The position numbers were made by a program, and so were the translations under genes. Below are positions 63,925 to 64,000 of a stretch of 64,000 nucleotides of DNA, one piece after another. The stretch's first letter is position 1. Every line of letters begins with the position of its first letter. The stretch is from Pseudomonas japonica (GTDB lineage: Bacteria > Pseudomonadota > Gammaproteobacteria > Pseudomonadales > Pseudomonadaceae), in the NCBI RefSeq assembly GCF_900188455.1, contig NZ_FZOL01000027.1:26678-90677 (forward strand), in the 5' to 3' direction. The notes under the pieces were generated by a model, which had not been told where the DNA came from, did not search any database, and saw only the letters and a program-made list of their open reading frames with translations.

Positions 63925-64000
63925 TACTCTGTTGGCGGTCAAGCTTTTTTGAGGTGATCAGAGCTGAAAAGCTTGGCCGTATCGAATGGTTCGTTCCCGT
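63925..64000. other. End of window, no gene recognised
   Basis: These 76 bases follow the foldback element and contain no feature I can support. Confidence 0.3.

Overview
The window looks like a chromosomal segment of a fluorescent-group Pseudomonas. GC is high in the backbone genes, GTAG-type REP sequences are present, and a glycine-cleavage operon sits beside a TyrR-like sigma-54 activator (GcsR). The gene set also includes a membrane PQQ glucose dehydrogenase, a DUF6124/DUF3077-type small protein and a MocR-type regulator, all typical of that genus. No tRNA, rRNA or CRISPR array was seen.

Layout. (1) 1-13257, minus strand: four genes, namely a 251-residue helical protein, a two-TM SLATT-like protein, a giant 3567-residue protein of unknown function and a further gene cut by the window edge. 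(2) 13653-19609, plus strand: an apparent small-molecule cluster (SDR, unrecognised enzyme, membrane di-iron desaturase/hydroxylase, 2OG-Fe(II) oxygenase, EamA exporter, SAM methyltransferase, small protein) with a convergent MocR regulator. (3) 21272-25058, minus strand, lower GC: a tightly packed operon of a membrane protein, a DUF1257-DUF2997 (Ycf35-like) fusion, an NrdG-like radical-SAM protein and a Ycf46-like AAA ATPase. (4) 25360-32109, plus strand, divergent from (3): a toxin or effector-like cluster with two small adaptor-like proteins, an Ig-like small protein, a cysteine-rich NUC1-type nuclease, a LysM/peptidoglycan-binding protein and a metzincin protease ending in two FYVE-type zinc fingers. 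(5) 32492-37807: mixed accessory genes (DUF6124, VOC protein, PD-(D/E)XK protein, two small unknowns, a zincin resembling peptidase family M91). (6) 38122-50688: core metabolism, with gcd, then lipA-gcvT-glyA-gcvP-gcvH behind a clear sigma-54 promoter, gcsR and a CycA-type amino-acid permease. (7) 51470-58563: a catabolic operon (ureohydrolase, aldehyde dehydrogenase, small membrane protein, NCS1 permease, GMC oxidoreductase) with a divergent LysR gene. (8) 58587-64000: an AraC regulator, a DUF417 membrane protein, an IS5 remnant, a FAD amine oxidase and a Tat-exported lipoprotein binding protein.

Three copies of a 300-430 bp foldback element occur at 32851, 50939 and 63628. Two are flanked by perfect or near-perfect 8-bp direct repeats, so the element behaves like a non-autonomous mobile unit.

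The most unusual content is the tandem FYVE metzincin with its neighbours, the Ycf46/Ycf35/DUF2997/radical-SAM operon, the SLATT-giant protein operon, the foldback element, and the uncharacterised biosynthetic cluster.
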